Below are positions 7,975 to 14,636 of a DNA stretch of 15,713 nucleotides, piece after piece. The notes below the pieces were generated by a model. The model was not told the origin of the DNA, made no database searches, and was given only the letters and a program-made list of their open reading frames with translations. The stretch comes from Dunaliella salina (taxonomy: Eukaryota > Chlorophyta > Chlorophyceae > Chlamydomonadales > Dunaliellaceae), in assembly GCA_002284615.2 (NCBI GenBank), contig MU069444.1:637949-653661 (forward strand). Reading direction: 5' to 3'. The position numbers and the translations under genes are program-made. Position 1 is the first letter of the stretch. The number at the start of each line of letters is the position of its first letter.

Positions 7975-8239
7975 TTGGGCTTGAGTGTCAGTTCCATCAT
8001 TTGTTCAGCTGTGCGCCTCCCAGTTGTCCAATCCGCCTCAGAGACTTCATGAACCAAGCTAATGTCTTAGAACTAGCTAAGTTTGTGTCTGCATGCTTGA
8101 GATGCTGTGCCTGATTTTTGGAGCAATGCTTTCATTTCCATTTAAATTGGGTACAGACCTCCAAGTCTCCGCTCAGCTGCCCTTGTAGGCGGATGAAGCG
8201 ATGTAACCTTACCTTACCTTACCTTGGGCTTGAGTGTCA
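7975..8239 (+). mobile_element. 5'-truncated LINE insertion with intact 16-bp target-site duplication
   Basis: TTGGGCTTGAGTGTCA flanks the element perfectly at 7975-7990 and 8224-8239. The 233-bp insert starts in the last part of the LINE ORF (F-H-H-L-F, R-L-R-D-F-M-N-Q-A-N-V-L-E-L-A-K-F), stops at the TGA near 8112-8114, and ends in the shared 3' UTR (CCGCTCAGCTGCCCTT near 8169) and an ACCTT tail of four units (8206-8225). The tail overlaps the duplication by two bases. It matches the older copy at 2341-2590. The undamaged duplication implies a recent insertion, too short to encode anything active. Confidence 0.93.
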
Positions 8240-8640
8240 AAAGGTATGCTTCCTGCAGACTCCTGTTGACCGCCATATTTAATATGCATGAATATTTTGA
8301 TGAATATTCTTAATAAAGATGAGGCATGGCATGCGTGCACCATGAGTCATGCTTGGCTCAACTACATGACTGAAGATTGAATTGATAGGGAAGAAACTGA
8401 AAAAGAGCACCATGTGCTAATACTCTAATGGGGTGGGTGGGAGGGGGTCTTGACTGAGTACAAAGAAGGGCAGGCAAGACTGGCCATGCTTTGCTTTGAG
8501 TGGGTCACAACTTGACTAACCTTGAATGAGGGCATGCATGACAAGCACTGGGATCAACAAAGATGAGCACGGGCAGCTAAAATTTCCTTGCATTGAGAAG
8601 GTGGTGGGATCCCCGTCCGCCATTTCATAGCCCGCCTATC
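8240..8640. other. Non-coding stretch
   Basis: Contains AT-rich words around 8270-8312 (AATATGCATGAATATTTTGA). No gene is supported. Confidence 0.4.
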
Positions 8641-9140
8641 ATTTGACTGAATTTTTTTGTCAAATTTAGGGAATCAAAGGGCTAGAGAAGAGACGCCACA
8701 CTGATACACACAAGATACGTACAGGAAGATCCAAACTGTCAAAGGTCACCCTAATTCTCACTTGGTTACACCATCCTAAATCGTCGCAGGTCACCTTTAT
8801 GCCAGTTACTGCGGACATTTGGAAACGACTCCGGTCCTCATTTCTTGATAGTATCAGCTTGGTTCCAATTGATGCAACCATCTTAAGATGTTCTCACTTG
8901 ATGGTATCCCAAAATGTCCTCATTTGGTTTCACCATCCTTCAATCAATGCCTTTGTCCCAAAATGCCACAGATTGTTCCGACTTCTAGCTTTCTCATCCT
9001 GACTGTAATTGAAAAGGATCATCCTGAAATGCCACAGATTATTCAAATTTACATTCTAACTTTTCCATCCTGATGTTGATGCCAAAAACTAGGAGCCCTG
9101 GTCCCATGTCCAAGCTTCTAAGGGGGAATCTTATTGCCCT
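8641..9140. repeat. Degenerate short-repeat region
   Basis: Words such as CCATCCT and CCCAAAATG(C/T)C recur irregularly (for example 8907, 8957, 9024), often with an adjacent CACAGATT. Unit boundaries cannot be fixed by eye. Open frames on both strands (8666-8881 minus, 8799-9002 plus) contain no recognised motif. If the cyclase gene continues downstream, this may be intron. Confidence 0.4.
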
Positions 9141-9370
9141 GTCAATATACGGGAGACTGCTTGATACATGGAATATGTGGACTCCTTGATACATGACGTA
9201 TGTGGGCCGCTTGATACACATGAGATGCGTGCTGTTTGATACGTGTAAGTGTTTTTCATGGAATGCTTGTTACGTTCCTCTTTGGTCACCTGAGCATCAT
9301 CCATTTTGACATGGACTTCTAGTTCTTGAACAGGCTGGCAGTCAGTCGTGTTGACCAGAAGCCTTCTGTT

Positions 9371-9477
9371 AACCTATAGGTTGACCTGTGACCTGTTAAC
9401 CTATAACCTATAGGTTGACCTGTGACCTGTTAACCTATAACCTATGACCTGTTAACCTATAACCTGTGACCGTAGGT
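9371..9477. repeat. GTTAACCTATAACC / GTGACC array
   Basis: Units built from TGTGACCTGTTAACCTATAA repeat about four times. The perfect 12-bp palindrome AACCTATAGGTT occurs at 9371-9382 and 9405-9416, giving a local 34-bp period. Confidence 0.8.
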
Positions 9478-9705
9478 CACCCCTCAAGAGGCACGGCAAG
9501 GTCGGCCCATGCAGGCCACTGATCTTGGCATGCACACTGTTTGGTATGCGTATTTAAGCATTTCCCATGGAACTGTTCCTCTGTTTCTCTTTGGTTGCTT
9601 GATCAAAAATAAAGATACGGAAACTTATCGTTTTATCTTTACATTTATGGATTTCTTTCCATAACACCGAGCAGCCAAACTACCTGGCTGGAGGTTACGT
9701 TCCCT

Positions 9706-9770
9706 AATGTAATGTAATGTAATGTAAGGTAATGTAAGGTAATGTAAGGTAATGTAACGTTATGTAATGT
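9706..9770. repeat. Pentamer array AATGT/AAGGT
   Basis: Thirteen consecutive 5-bp units: four AATGT, then alternating AAGGT and AATGT, then AACGT, TATGT, AATGT. The alternating part forms a 10-bp higher-order unit. The opposite strand resembles the ACCTT tail of the LINE family at 7991-8223, but no LINE body is attached. Confidence 0.9.
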
Positions 9771-10175
9771 CACCTGAGACACGGCCAGGTGGGCGCACTC
9801 AGGCCACTGATCTTGAAACATATGACATGCGCACTCCTTGTATGAAAGATGCTAAGCCCAGCAGTCCTGCGTTTTGACTGAGTGGCTCTTTCCTTGTACA
9901 CCTTGTAAACCTACTAGTAGTCTGAAAGATACGTGTAAGCATATTCCATGGAACTCTGCTTCCCTTGGGCCACGTGATTGTTGTATGTCACCCTTGCACA
10001 GGGCCATGCTATTCTTCTATGTATCGTTCCTATTTAATCAAATGCCCCCTGGGACCTTGGTCACCTGAGGCACAGAGAGCTCGGCGCACTGATCTCGATA
10101 CACATATGACATACGTACTGTTTGGCACATGTAAGTATATTCCATGGAACCATTCTTCTGTCTGCCTTAGGTCAC

Positions 10176-10289
10176 CTGAGGCACAGCGAGGTCGGCGCAC
10201 TCAGGCCACTGATCTTGCAGCAGCTTCATGAAGGGAGCACTGCACTGAATGTGGTCCTTTATGCTGCTCGATTCCATGCGGCTGGCCAC
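10176..10289 (-). CDS. Cyclase exon D (N-V-A-S-R-M-E-S block)
   Basis: Acceptor CACACAG at 10296-10290, donor CAG|GTGACC at 10176/10175. Exactly 38 codons in phase 0 at both ends. It opens V-A-S-R-M-E-S-S-S, followed by H-I-Q-C-S and F-M-K-L-L-Q. This matches the conserved N-x-A-S-R-M-E-S followed by I-x-V/C-S of class III cyclases. The Arg of A-S-R stabilises the transition state; its partner Asn is the last codon of exon C. The final residues (W-P-E-C-A-D-L-A-V-P-Q) are not conserved in the family, and it is their coding sequence that is duplicated in the next intron. Confidence 0.88.
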
Positions 10290-12213
10290 CTGTGTGCACG
10301 TTTTCAAATGCATTTGGAGTCACCAATTGCCCAATGCACACTGCCTTGGTCTTTCTTGGCTTGAGCACACGCTACGCAAACAATAGCATGCATCAAAATG
10401 GACACTGCTGCATCCATGGTTGCATTCTCACTGGCCATTTGCATTGCACTGCCCTCGCTTGCACGACGGAGTCCCAAAAGAAAGCATGTTTGATTGGCAC
10501 TGCCTTCTCCTTGCCTCTGGACACATCAAGAAGCAGAGGCATCTCCAGGTTTCCGTCGGGCACTGGTTTCATGCTCATCATACAATGTATTTGAGATGCT
10601 TCCATAATCATTCATCATGAGATGCTTTGTTCCATGCAATGCCATCATGAGAGGCTCCATGCTCATGAGAGGCAAGCCTCGTTCCATGCTTTATCATAGA
10701 GGAGCACCTTTTTTCATGCGATGCTCGTCAACAGAATTGCCATGCTCACAATGACATGCGCACTCCAGACCATCTTCAGTCCTGTTTCTGGCTCTGACTC
10801 AGGCTAGCTGTGTTTAGTGCAGGTTTTGAGGGCCATTTGGTGAGGCCCCCGCTGCTTGCTAGTTAAAAAGATCCTTTTTTTAATGCATGCGGCCTCTGGC
10901 TTGTGCAGACTTTTCTTCTTCTTTTTTCCTTTAAATGCGCACCACCACAATGCTGATCAAAAGGGGCACAGCTCACACTCGTCTAGAGAGGTGTTTCATG
11001 TACAATTCCCTTGATTCTCCTGTAATTTTGCACCACCACGATGCTGAGCATGAGAGTCACAGCTTACACGCTTCACACCACTCTGTTGGTCAGAGTCACA
11101 GTGCAAAGGTGCTTGAAGAAAGGCCTTATAAAAAGTGAGAAAAGAAGAAAAATGGTGTGCTTGAAGAAAGGTGCTTAAAGAAGGCTCCTGCAAGCACACC
11201 ATTTTGGGACCTTGCTGGGACTCAGATAAAGTCATACATCATCCTGTATGTGCAGCCTCAAGCGACTCCTTTTTTCTCATTACTCACATTGACGGCGTCC
11301 CCAAAAATTCCAAACCTGCAGGGGTGGGCAGGAAAAAGAAGACAGGGATGAATACTAATTCATACTGAGCTGCAAATATAAGAGGCTGGGGGTCACACGC
11401 ACTTTTGGGGTTGGCCAAATTCCCTGAGGGGGGCAGCTGAGGTCCAAAACCGGGCGTTCTTTGCACGCTCCCTGCATATGTTCTCCCCAACTGGCAGCTT
11501 TCAAACTTGGGTTCCCCTGGTACCTGAAGCACTACAGTTTGTGAACTGCCAGCCGGAGAGGCCATGCACTGGGGGATGGCCAACTTTTTTAACTTGGGTT
11601 CCCCTGGTACCTGAAGCACTACAGTTTGTGAACTGCCAGCCGGAGAGACCGTGCACTTGGGGTTGGCCAAATCCCTTTCTTCATACAAATATACGTATGT
11701 TCAGCAGGTAAGGAACTGCTTGCACCAAATACACGGGCATTTGGTATTGGCAAACAAAACTGGCCAATCCTACAAGCACTGTTTCTGACCTGACCATGCT
11801 CACATGTCGAGTATGCCAGGGCTGAAGCTGCAGTAAGAAAGCTCGCTATTGAAAGGAAGTCATTAGCTAAAAAGTTGTTGTTAAAAAGGAAGTCGTGTGC
11901 TGCACAGCCTCATTCGATTTTCTTGAAAACCCTGAACAACTGAATAATTATTTGTGTTTACTGCTTCCCAAGGGAGACGAGAGCGTTCAAGACGCCATCC
12001 ACTGACGGAAAAGCACTGCCAGGTTGCAATTGCATAGAATGTGCATGAAGCAAAGCTTCACACACAAACCCTTGCTTGAGTGCACCAACCACTGCACCCA
12101 TTGTTGGGATTGTGTGGTTCATGGTACAAGAAGAAAGGAAAAAGCCTGAGTTAGCTGTATGCTCAGAATCCCAGCAGATAGTCATTTTTGGCAAGCATAG
12201 CCCTGCTTATGAA

Positions 12214-12287
<74 letters not shown>

Positions 12288-13164
12288 TTTCTGGTCATTT
12301 GCGCCACTGCACCGACCATTTCCATACATTTTCCAGAATGGTTTGCGCTTTTGCCAAAATCCATCAAGCTTACAATAAGTCTCCCCTTACTCTGCTCCCA
12401 TGGCAATGCAAGCAAGGCCATTTCATAAAAAATAAGTAAAAGAGGAAGGAGAAGAGGCCCACAAAAAGGGGGCCCATTCGGACTCACCGCCTGTTCAGCG
12501 GCCCCACCACTGCACCCATGACTGGGCCAGCATAAGTGCCCCTACCTTTGCTCCCATGACAAGCCATCATGTATCCTCTTTCTAAAGAAGGAAAAAAAGG
12601 CCCCATGAGACTCACCGCCTGTTCAGCGTCCCAACCACTGCACACATGACTGGGCCAGCATAAGTGCCCCTACCTTTGCTCCCATGGCAAGCCACCATAT
12701 ATTGTCTTTTTAAAGAAGGAAAAAAAGGCCCCATGAGACTCACCGTCTGTTCAGTGTCCCAACCACTGCACCCATGACTGGACCCGCGTGAATTCCAACC
12801 CGAATGTGGATGTGACCAAGCTCTGCATGCAAACAAAATGATCAGCTCATCTTTGGCAGCTGGCAGACATAGAATACCCAAAACATCAGTTTCCTTGAAA
12901 GAAAATGGCTAAAAATGGCTAACCCTCAGCCGGCTTGCTGGGGCAAACGAGTTCTTTGGCAGCAGCTGCCAGACAGAAGGTCCACAAGCAACCACTCTTC
13001 TTACAATGGTGGCTGCGCCTCACCTGGCCTGCTGGGGCAGATCAGCTCATTGTTGGCAGCTTCCAGACATCCGAACGCAAATTCAGCCATGAGGCGCGCA
13101 TGGACCTCAGGCTGTGGGTGCTTCAGGTTGGCCACACACAGATACGCATCGCCCACAGTCTCGA
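10176..13164 (-). CDS. Class III nucleotidyl cyclase, catalytic domain (four-exon partial gene model)
   Basis: Exons join as 13164-13024, 12822-12744, 11315-11288 and 10289-10176, with introns of 201, 1428 and 998 nt. The 362 nt encode about 120 residues of the cyclase homology domain in the right order. Class III enzymes make cAMP or cGMP from ATP or GTP using two metal ions bound by two Asp. Here the second Asp (G-D-A-Y) and the transition-state Asn and Arg (N-V-A-S-R) are present; the first Asp lies in an upstream exon not found. The purine-recognition position in V-E-T is Glu, as in guanylate cyclases, where adenylate cyclases usually have Lys. The second recognition position is Gly (F-G-I-F-G-D), where animal guanylate cyclases have Cys and many adenylate cyclases have Asp. 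Guanylate preference is therefore only suggested. The C-terminal K-G-K-G segment was not found, so the gene is incomplete here or continues left. Confidence 0.87.
10290..11287 (-). other. Cyclase intron C-D, with several repeat types
   Basis: This 998-nt intron starts GTGAGTAATG and ends CACACAG. It contains a degenerate array of about 33-bp units built on ATGAGATGCT and CCATGCAATG words (10600-10740), a dispersed repeat (10824-10865), and a two-copy repeat with a 91-bp offset (GCACCACCAC at 10938 and 11029, each followed by a CACAGCT(C/T)ACAC word). Chance open frames are present on both strands. Confidence 0.7.
10824..10865 (+). repeat. Dispersed repeat, TTTTGAGGGCC / TGAGGCCCC element (copy 1)
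   Basis: TTTTGAGGGCCATTTGGTGA, then GGCCCCC and GCTAGTTA, closely matches 15489-15532. GGGCC and GGCCC can pair around a 9-nt loop. Two such close matches 4.7 kb apart suggest a transposable-element end. Confidence 0.65.
11288..11315 (-). CDS. Cyclase 28-nt micro-exon C (F-G-D-A-V-N block)
   Basis: The acceptor is strong: a pyrimidine-rich tract at 11318-11341 ending CCCCTGCAG. The donor is AAT|GTGAGT at 11288/11287. The first base completes the Arg codon started at the end of exon B (CG+G). The nine codons that follow are F-G-I-F-G-D-A-V-N, the family's Y-C-L-F-G-D-T-V-N block. A 28-nt exon is easily missed by gene finders. Its identity rests on motif match, frame agreement on both sides and splice-site quality together. 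Confidence 0.83.
11504..11665. repeat. 87-bp tandem repeat, two near-identical copies
   Basis: AACTTGGGTTCCCCTGGTAC starts at 11504 and again at 11591, and the following roughly 60 bp are nearly identical. A poorer partial copy may lie to the left (11404-11500). Because 87 is a multiple of three, minus-strand frame 11284-11688 stays open across both copies; this openness does not show it is coding. Confidence 0.85.
11689..12072. other. Intron interior, nothing distinct
   Basis: Part of the proposed B-C intron. No repeat or exon that I can support. Confidence 0.4.
12215..12286. repeat. (CA)36 microsatellite
   Basis: An uninterrupted 72-bp CA run. The His-Thr and Val-Cys frames across it are artefacts of the repeat. 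Confidence 0.98.
12479..12743. repeat. 128-bp tandem copies of the exon B 3' end and donor
   Basis: The complement of the exon B end plus donor (ACTCACCG(C/T)CTGTTCAG, then CCACTGCA(C)CCATGACTGG) begins at 12738 for the real exon and again at 12610 and 12482, exactly 128 bp apart each time. The copies keep A-G-P-V-M-G-A-V-V-G and an intact CG|GTGAG donor on the minus strand. Left of the duplicated part they diverge: G-T-Y replaces the R-V-G-I-H block. The unit also includes AAAGAAGGAAAAAAAGGCCCC of the intron start. Confidence 0.9.
12744..12822 (-). CDS. Cyclase exon B (R-V-G-I-H-A-G-P-V block)
   Basis: The acceptor TTTGCATGCAG ends at 12823. The exon opens with AG, which with the last G of exon A makes GAG (Glu). 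It then reads L-G-H-I-H-I-R-V-G-I-H-A-G-P-V and M-G-A-V-V-G-T-L-N-R, and ends CG before GTGAGT at 12743. The motif R-I/V-G-I-H-x-G-P-V-x-A-G/x-V-V-G is one of the most diagnostic of class III cyclases. Confidence 0.9.
12823..13023 (-). repeat. Cyclase intron A-B with copies of the exon A 3' end
   Basis: The 201-nt intron starts GTGAGG and ends GCATGCAG. On the plus strand, 12925-12980 (CTCAGCCGGCTTGCTGGGGC, then GGCAGCAGCTGCCAGACA) is a degenerate copy of 13019-13075, the end of exon A plus donor, offset by 94 bp; the donor GT has decayed to GC. A shorter copy of ATCAGCTCAT(C/T)(T/G)TTGGCAGC lies at 12841-12860, offset by 200 bp. Confidence 0.8.
13024..13164 (-). CDS. Cyclase exon A (V-E-T-V-G-D-A-Y block)
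   Basis: It begins after AG at 13166-13165 with TC, so the first Val codon needs a G from the missing upstream exon, then reads 46 codons to CAG|GTGAGG at 13024/13023. V-E-T-V-G-D-A-Y-L-C-V followed by H-A-R-L-M-A-E-F-A is the standard second metal-binding Asp block and the HA..A..A helix. The distance from G-D-A-Y to R-V-G-I-H in exon B (about 50 residues) fits the family. The upstream intron contains the GT microsatellite. No upstream exon with the F-x-D-x-x-G-F-T block was found before the right edge. Confidence 0.87.
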
Positions 13165-13361
13165 CTTCGTTCAAGTGAAACAAAACAAAGTAATGCAAAT
13201 GTGAGTAATGATGTCACCACTGTGGTTGTAATGGTGATTACAGCTGCTAAACGCACTTCCCGTCTTTTCCTTCCTTTTTCACAGCATTTTGTTCAATCTG
13301 GAGAAACACAGCATTTATGAAACACAGCAATCATGAAAGGCGGATGAAAAGCAAGGAAGAA

Positions 13362-13363
<2 letters not shown>
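13165..13363. other. Upstream intron sequence of the cyclase gene
   Basis: No exon with cyclase motifs was seen on the minus strand. GAAACACAGCA-like words recur near 13305-13328. Confidence 0.45.

Positions 13364-13421
<58 letters not shown>
13364..13421. repeat. (GT)29 microsatellite
   Basis: An uninterrupted 58-bp GT run. Coding frames across it are not real. Confidence 0.98.
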
Positions 13422-13422
<1 letters not shown>

Positions 13423-13479
13423 GTGCATGTGTGCGCATCAGGGATGTTCAAGCCGTCCGGCTCCCGGAAATATAATAAA

Positions 13480-13514
13480 GGATTTGGCCTGCCCCGGAGG
13501 CGCAGGCCAAATCC
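13480..13514. repeat. Perfect hairpin 1 (13-bp arms)
   Basis: GGATTTGGCCTGC (13480-13492) and GCAGGCCAAATCC (13502-13514) are exact inverted repeats around a 9-nt loop. A CCGG-rich tract follows, including GGTCCGGTCAAACCGG. Sixty bases on, GGTGTCTCCGGC occurs at 13575-13586. Confidence 0.9.
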
Positions 13515-13628
13515 GGTCCGGTCAAACCGGAAGTTTTTCTGAACCCCTTCCTGCCAGGCCGGAAAAAATTATTAGGTGTCTCCGGCAAATTTTCAAATGT
13601 AAGCACAGGGCCAGGGTGGACTGCAGCC

Positions 13629-14437
13629 ATGGGTGGAAGACGAGGGAGAGGGAGAGGGCGGGGCAGAGGCTCCACGCCCAGCCTTGCAGAGCCGCCCCCG
13701 CCAGGACAGACTCTGCTCACATATTGTAAGTCACAAGTTGCTGGCAGTCCATGGGACAGCATGTATCAACAGTGTGCACCTGTGCATGGGGCACAGGCAT
13801 GCGACAAGCTCTGAAGGCCACAAAAACCGTCCCATGCAGGGGCTCATGCAGGGGCATCCCAGGCTCCACAGCCCACCCCCTCTCCTCAGCCGGCCCCTCA
13901 GCCCCCTTCTCAGCCAGCTGCCTATACTCCTCCGGAGGCCTGGTCTGCGGAGTGGATGGAGCAACACCCCGACTTGATAGTATTACTCAAAATTTGGATG
14001 GGTAGGGAAGCATATTATGGCTTTGTTTTGCAGCAAAAACATCCACCATGCACGCAAACCCGGCCGGGGGCGTCAGCCCCCGGCCGGGTTTTTTTGGGGG
14101 AGACAAAATCCGGAACAGTTTTCAGGGTGTCTCCGGCTGGGCCTGAAATTTTTTAAAAGCCCTTCCGGCGGAACTGGAAAAGTCACTGAACCCCCTGAAC
14201 TTCCCTGGTGCGCATGCTCTAAGTGTACCCTGACAAAAAACATGAGATTTGACGCAAGATCACACTTTTGCCAATACAACAATGGCCATTAACATCAGCA
14301 TAAAAGGGGAGGAGCTGCACTCAATGCACTCAGACGTGCTTCGGCACTCAGCTACAGCGCTCCTGCTTCGGTTGCAACAGAGAAATGCCCGAATCAATAA
14401 GTCGCAAGTGTTGCTGAGGCCACAGGATGGAATCTGA
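13629..14437 (+). CDS. Candidate three-exon gene of unknown function
   Basis: Exon 1 (13629-13725) starts ATG with an RG-rich N-terminus (M-G-G-R-R-G-R-G-R-G-R-G-R-G) and ends T|GTAAGT. Exon 2 (13840-14001, or from 13852 with the second CAG) is Pro/Gln-rich, then A-Y-T-P-P-E-A-W-S-A-E-W-M-E-Q-H and L-I-V-L-L-K-I-W-M, ending G|GTAGGG. Exon 3 (14259-14437) reads H-T-F-A-N-T-T-M-A-I-N-I-S and later L-L-L-R-L-Q-Q-R-N-A-R, with a TGA at 14435-14437. Phases agree at both junctions, giving 145 residues. Exon 3's acceptor lacks a pyrimidine tract, so that link is the weakest. RG-rich starts occur in RNA-binding proteins and in some retroelement gag proteins. No family is recognised. It lies opposite the cyclase strand, inside what would be upstream cyclase sequence, so it may be part of an inserted element. 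Confidence 0.4.
14056..14095. repeat. Perfect hairpin 2 with T tract (terminator-like shape)
   Basis: AAACCCGGCCGGGGGC (14056-14071) and GCCCCCGGCCGGGTTT (14076-14091) are exact 16-bp arms around a GTCA loop, followed by T to 14095. The shape equals a bacterial intrinsic terminator, but the context is eukaryotic and it would sit in intron 2 of the plus-strand model. GGTGTCTCCGGC follows at 14126-14137, as it does after hairpin 1, so the two may be copies of one structured element. Confidence 0.92.
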
Positions 14438-14465
14438 GCCAGCTTGGCCAGGGTTTTTTGGCAGC

Positions 14466-14545
14466 GCACTTTTTTTGGCTGGCCAATATGTATTTTTTGG
14501 TCGCCAATACATATCTTTTGGCCAATATATATCCTTTGGTCACCG
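14466..14545. repeat. Degenerate 20-bp-scale array (TTTTGGCCAATATAT)
   Basis: TTTTTTGGCTGGCCAATATG, TTTTTTGGTCGCCAATACAT, CTTTTGGCCAATATATAT and CCTTTGGTCACCGC follow one another. About four units of 18-22 bp, increasingly diverged. Confidence 0.75.
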
Positions 14546-14636
14546 CAAGAATATTACAAGCTGTGCACTATCAGCCCACACGCCTCCTTGTGGCCTGGGG
14601 CTTATGGTCTACACACATGTTGTGGGGCTGCTGTCA

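Larger units (their letters stand above)
9284..10175. repeat. Decaying copies of the exon D 3' end within the downstream intron
   Basis: The plus-strand complement of the last 40-odd bases of exon D plus its donor, (G)GTCACCTGAGGCACAGCG and then GGCGCACTCAGGCCACTGAT, recurs at about 10059-10098, 9769-9815 and 9475-9528, with a stub at 9284-9299. Intronic sequence next to the donor is copied too: CATGTAAGTATATTCCATGG at 10129, a similar word near 9932, and others near 9549 and 9244. Offsets from the real exon are about 112, 402, 696 and 887 bp, so later insertions split the array. The copies have no acceptor-side exon sequence, so they are not full exons. Confidence 0.8.
11316..12743 (-). other. 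Cyclase intron B-C
   Basis: This 1428-nt intron runs from GTGAGT at 12743 to CTGCAG at 11316. It carries two extra copies of the exon B end, an 87-bp tandem repeat, a CA microsatellite and a distant, degenerate exon B-like copy near 12073-12115 (complement of ATGGGTGCAGTGGTTGG conserved). GGTTGGCCAAAT occurs at 11409 and 11651. Confidence 0.75.

Noticed and set aside
9707..9775. LINE 3' tail on the minus strand
   Set aside because: No LINE 3' UTR sequence adjoins the pentamer array on either side.
9039..10231. Further cyclase exons in the exon D copies
   Set aside because: The copies contain only the exon end and donor, with no acceptor-side coding sequence and no K-G-K-G block.
10393..10740. 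Minus-strand M-E-x words that might be the cyclase A-S-R-M-E-S exon
   Set aside because: They arise from degenerate GCATGGAA-type repeats. The true block is in exon D at 10176-10289 with correct phase.
11284..11688. 134-codon minus-strand ORF as a real gene
   Set aside because: It stays open because the 87-bp tandem repeat is a multiple of three; the cyclase exon C lies in its downstream end in another frame.
12076..12487. Open frames of His-Thr or Val-Cys repeats on both strands
   Set aside because: They are translations of the CA microsatellite and have no other support.
13364..13729. Long plus-strand frame starting with Cys-Val repeats
   Set aside because: Its start is the GT microsatellite and it runs through hairpin 1 in a different phase from the spliced model at 13629.
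14056..14095. Intrinsic transcription terminator of a bacterial gene
   Set aside because: There is no bacterial gene nearby and the window is clearly eukaryotic, so it is listed as a hairpin repeat instead.
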